This document shows, in pieces, positions 13,598-15,425 of a DNA stretch of 15,425 nucleotides; position 1 is the first letter of the stretch; each line of letters opens with the position of its first letter. Both the position numbers and the translations under genes were made by a program. The DNA comes from an uncultured bacterium (lineage in GTDB: Bacteria; Cyanobacteriota; Vampirovibrionia; Gastranaerophilales; Gastranaerophilaceae), in contig CASECH010000153.1 in assembly GCA_949286405.1 (NCBI GenBank), forward strand, positions 1 through 15,425. The letters are read 5' to 3'. The notes under the pieces were generated by a model. It made no database searches. It was given only the letters and a program-made list of their open reading frames with translations, and was not told the origin of the DNA.

Positions 13598-14662
13598 CTA
13601 CTCTTCCTTTCTTTTATTGTCTATGTATTCATCAAGGACTTGTGTATAAATTAATCTATATTCATCATTTTCAGGCTCAATGTTTATTGAAGCTCTATAC
13701 GATGCAATAGCTTGTTCTATATCATTATCAAGGTAATGAGCATTCCCTAATAACATATAAGTCTCAGCATTATTAGGTTTTATTTTTAATGTTGATTTAT
13801 ACAAATCCATCGCTAAATCAATACGATTAAAGTTTGTATAAAGATTTGCAAGCAAAATCTGAGCATTGATTTCTTTAGGTGAATAATTTATCGCTTTTTT
13901 ATACATTTCAACGGCCATTTCATATTCACCGAATTCTGAAAGAGCAATGGCATAGCAAATGTATGCTTTGTAATTATCACCTTCCATTGTAAGAGCTTTT
14001 TCAAAATAGTTGTATGCTTGCTCTCTTTCTTTCATTAAAGTTAACGTATTACCTATACAAATTGCAACAATTTTGTTATCAGGATTTAATACAAAAACTT
14101 TTTTATACAGCTCAAGAGCTGTTTCATAGTCAAAAAGTTTAAAGCAAACATTACCCATATCAACTAGTGCAGTGATATTTTCAGGGTCAAGTGACAGTGC
14201 CTTTTCATAGTATGCTTTTGATTCTACATAATCCTCAAAATCTTGATACAACAATGCTATAGCATTATAAATTTCCGGATTTGTTGAATTTAAATCAATC
14301 GCTCTATTATAGTAAAAAAGCGCTTTAGGAAAGTTTTTCCATTCTGCAAAAACATTACCCATATTGTAATATATCAAGAAATTTTTAGGGTTAATCTCTA
14401 AAGCTTTATTGTAATATGATAATGATTTTCTGAAATCTTTTTCATAAAACCACATAGTACCCATTCCAACAAGAGCTTGAACATCGTCAGGATGTATCGC
14501 AAGTAAGCTTTCTAGCACAGACATAACCTTGTCATAATTTTGTTGAGACAAATACAATTCAGAAAGTCTGTGATAATTTTCTGCATTTTGTGGGTCTTTT
14601 GCCATCGCCATGATGGCTTCATTTATTTGGTTATCCAATTCATTTTTATTCATATTTTCCAT
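13598..14662 (-). CDS. Tetratricopeptide repeat (TPR) protein, 354 residues
   Basis: Nearly the whole protein is TPR units, about nine, each roughly 34 residues, running from residue 10 to about 345. Examples are DVQALVGMGTMWFYEKDFRK, NFLIYYNMGNVFAEWKNFPK, EIYNAIALLYQDFEDYVESK and AETYMLLGNAHYLDNDIEQA. There is no signal peptide or catalytic domain, so it is a cytoplasmic scaffold or adaptor of unknown partner. The ATG at 14662 lies only 2 nt after AGGG; an in-frame ATG at 14653 (three residues shorter) has GGA at a more usual distance and may be the true start. It is the first gene of a two-gene unit with the Tic20-like membrane protein, which suggests a peripheral subunit working with a membrane component. 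The repeats are diverged and resemble those of the 529-residue TPR protein in the same window. Confidence 0.93.
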   Translation of the reverse strand: MENMNKNELDNQINEAIMAMAKDPQNAENYHRLSELYLSQQNYDKVMSVLESLLAIHPDDVQALVGMGTMWFYEKDFRKSLSYYNKALEINPKNFLIYYNMGNVFAEWKNFPKALFYYNRAIDLNSTNPEIYNAIALLYQDFEDYVESKAYYEKALSLDPENITALVDMGNVCFKLFDYETALELYKKVFVLNPDNKIVAICIGNTLTLMKEREQAYNYFEKALTMEGDNYKAYICYAIALSEFGEYEMAVEMYKKAINYSPKEINAQILLANLYTNFNRIDLAMDLYKSTLKIKPNNAETYMLLGNAHYLDNDIEQAIASYRASINIEPENDEYRLIYTQVLDEYIDNKRKEE

Positions 14663-14717
14663 AACCCTATTCTACAATATTTTCAATATTTTGCAATAGT
14701 ATTTCGAAATGTTAATC

Positions 14718-14743
14718 AAAAACAGGGCTTCAATTTGGAAGCC
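14718..14743 (-). terminator. Rho-independent terminator after rsfS
   Basis: On the minus strand GGCTTC pairs with GAAGCC (14738-14743 with 14726-14731, 6-nt loop), followed after CTG by five T (complement of 14718-14722). It begins 7 nt past the rsfS stop, before the TPR gene, and would separate the two transcription units. Confidence 0.65.
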
Positions 14744-14750
14744 TTATTCA

Positions 14751-15149
14751 TTATTTATTGAATTCAGAGTATTCCTTTGAAATTTCTCTCCACTCGTCTT
14801 CTGAAACACTGAATGCATTGTTCCAGAATTTTTCAATCGCATAAGTCTCTCTTTCATCTCTGTGAAGAATATGCACTACAACATCGCCATAATCAAGTAA
14901 ATTCCAACGATTTTTCAAATCATTCTCCATTCTTAGAGGCGATCTGCCAAATAATTTTTTTATTCTGTCTTTTGTATTTTCCATTAATGCCTTAACTTGT
15001 GGTGTTGAATCACCTGTAACTATAACAAAATAATCTGCAAGAGATGATACATTACTTATGTTCAAAATAGTTATGTCTTTTCCTAGTTTGTCATCGAGTG
15101 TTCCAGCTATTACACATGCTAATTTTTTTGAACTTAATTCTTCTGTCAT
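14751..15149 (-). CDS. rsfS: Ribosome silencing factor RsfS
   Basis: A 132-residue RsfS/Iojap protein, which binds ribosomal protein uL14 on the large subunit and blocks subunit joining, lowering translation in stationary phase or starvation. Family hallmarks are VSSLADYFVIVTGDSTPQVK (34-53), RWNLLDYGDVVVHIL (81-95) and the ETYAIEKFW block (101-109). I choose the start at 15149, preceded by AAAGGAT at about 4-nt spacing, because it gives the family's usual length. An ATG at 15203 overlaps the rpiB stop (TAATG) and would add 18 residues with no family character. An extended -10 box (TGGTATAAT, 15197-15189 complement) lies between the two starts and supports the shorter one. It follows rpiB and ends before a terminator hairpin. 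Confidence 0.95.
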   Translation of the reverse strand: MTEELSSKKLACVIAGTLDDKLGKDITILNISNVSSLADYFVIVTGDSTPQVKALMENTKDRIKKLFGRSPLRMENDLKNRWNLLDYGDVVVHILHRDERETYAIEKFWNNAFSVSEDEWREISKEYSEFNK

Positions 15150-15188
15150 ATTTATCCTTTTTCTTCTTTTATATACTTGACTAAAACA

Positions 15189-15219
15189 ATTATACCATGA
15201 CATTATTCAAGCATATCAA
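15189..15219 (-). promoter_or_regulatory. Extended -10 promoter for rsfS
   Basis: On the minus strand TGGTATAAT (complement of 15189-15197) has the TG-N extension, with TTGATA (complement of 15214-15219) 19 bp upstream, inside the end of rpiB. The start near 15182 would give a leader of about 33 nt before the ATG at 15149. Expression independent of rpiB is inferred. Confidence 0.5.
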
Positions 15220-15425
15220 TTCTTTTTTGATGTCTTCCACCATCAAATTCTGTGCTAAGCCAAATATCTACAATATCAAAAGCTAGTTCAATACCTATTA
15301 CTCTTTGTCCAAGACATAATACGTTCGAATTGTTATGTGCTCTAGTTGCTCTTGCAGAGAATGTATCTCCGCATAATGCAGCTCTAATCCCTTTAACTTT
15401 GTTAGCAGCTATTGACATGCCAATA
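15203..15425 (-). CDS. rpiB: Ribose-5-phosphate isomerase B (C-terminal part, cut by window edge)
   Basis: Interconverts ribose 5-phosphate and ribulose 5-phosphate in the pentose phosphate pathway. About 73 C-terminal residues are present, roughly half of the usual 140-150; the start lies beyond the window. The visible part begins in the family's IG-[IM]-SIAANK glycine-rich block (GMSIAANKVKGIRAALC) and contains RATRAHNNSNVLCLGQRVIG, the conserved active-site and substrate-binding stretch, and the C-terminal GGRHQKRI. An internal ATG at 15418 is the Met of GMSIAANK and not a true start. The stop overlaps a possible ATG of rsfS, so the genes are adjacent and may be transcribed together. Confidence 0.95.
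   Translation of the reverse strand, partial: IGMSIAANKVKGIRAALCGDTFSARATRAHNNSNVLCLGQRVIGIELAFDIVDIWLSTEFDGGRHQKRIDMLE

Noticed and set aside
8740..14662. Repeated TPR sequences as DNA repeats or recombination sites
   Set aside because: The similarity is at the level of the TPR protein pattern only; the nucleotide sequences of the units have diverged.
14540..14995. + strand frames at 14540-14761 and 14813-14995
   Set aside because: They run antisense to the TPR gene, its terminator and rsfS, with no recognisable product.

Overview
The window reads as a low-GC chromosomal segment of an uncultured bacterium related to Cyanobacteria, most likely the non-photosynthetic gut lineage Gastranaerophilales (Melainabacteria/Vampirovibrionia). 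This is an inference from three things: a strongly AT-rich sequence with Shine-Dalgarno sites of the AAGGAG type, a type IV pilin-like protein with a GFTLAEVLITLG prepilin motif, and a small membrane protein resembling the cyanobacterial Tic20/Ycf60 family. I see no phage, transposon, CRISPR array, tRNA or rRNA.

Layout. 1-128: 3' end of a + strand gene with a cysteine-rich tail. 140-1495 (-): LysM protein with two copies of an unrecognised domain. 1654-2889 (+): glgC, glycogen synthesis. 3020-4257 (+): two overlapping genes for unrecognised membrane proteins of similar layout. 4246-5415 (-): ECF sigma factor followed by its zinc-type anti-sigma factor. 5521-8601 (-): a three-gene operon, homocitrate/2-isopropylmalate/Re-citrate synthase-like enzyme, YbaK-type tRNA deacylase, and a LeuC/aconitase-family dehydratase. 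8740-11126 (+): a 529-aa TPR protein, then a pilin-like gene preceded by a run of ten G. 11201-11647 (+): small protein of unknown function. 11716-13166 (+): a promoter, a roughly 140-nt leader that folds well on paper, and a secreted phosphodiester glycosidase (NAGPA family). 13172-14662 (-): a 354-aa TPR protein and a Tic20-like membrane protein. 14751-15425 (-): rsfS, and the 3' part of rpiB cut by the window edge.

How the genes fit together. The metabolic core is glycogen storage (glgC), pentose phosphate interconversion (rpiB), and an acyl-CoA/2-oxoacid condensation plus aconitase-type isomerisation (leucine, homocitrate or citrate route, not decidable here). The envelope theme is strong: LysM protein, pilin-like protein, NAGPA glycosidase, paired membrane proteins and a membrane-anchored anti-sigma factor.

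The observations most worth following are: the ten-G tract between a good ribosome-binding site/ATG and the pilin frame, where 11 or 8 G would fuse the two (a possible phase-variable switch or an assembly error); the structured leader upstream of the glycosidase, in which the start region can pair with upstream sequence; the two-gene membrane unit; and the tandem-domain LysM protein without a signal peptide.
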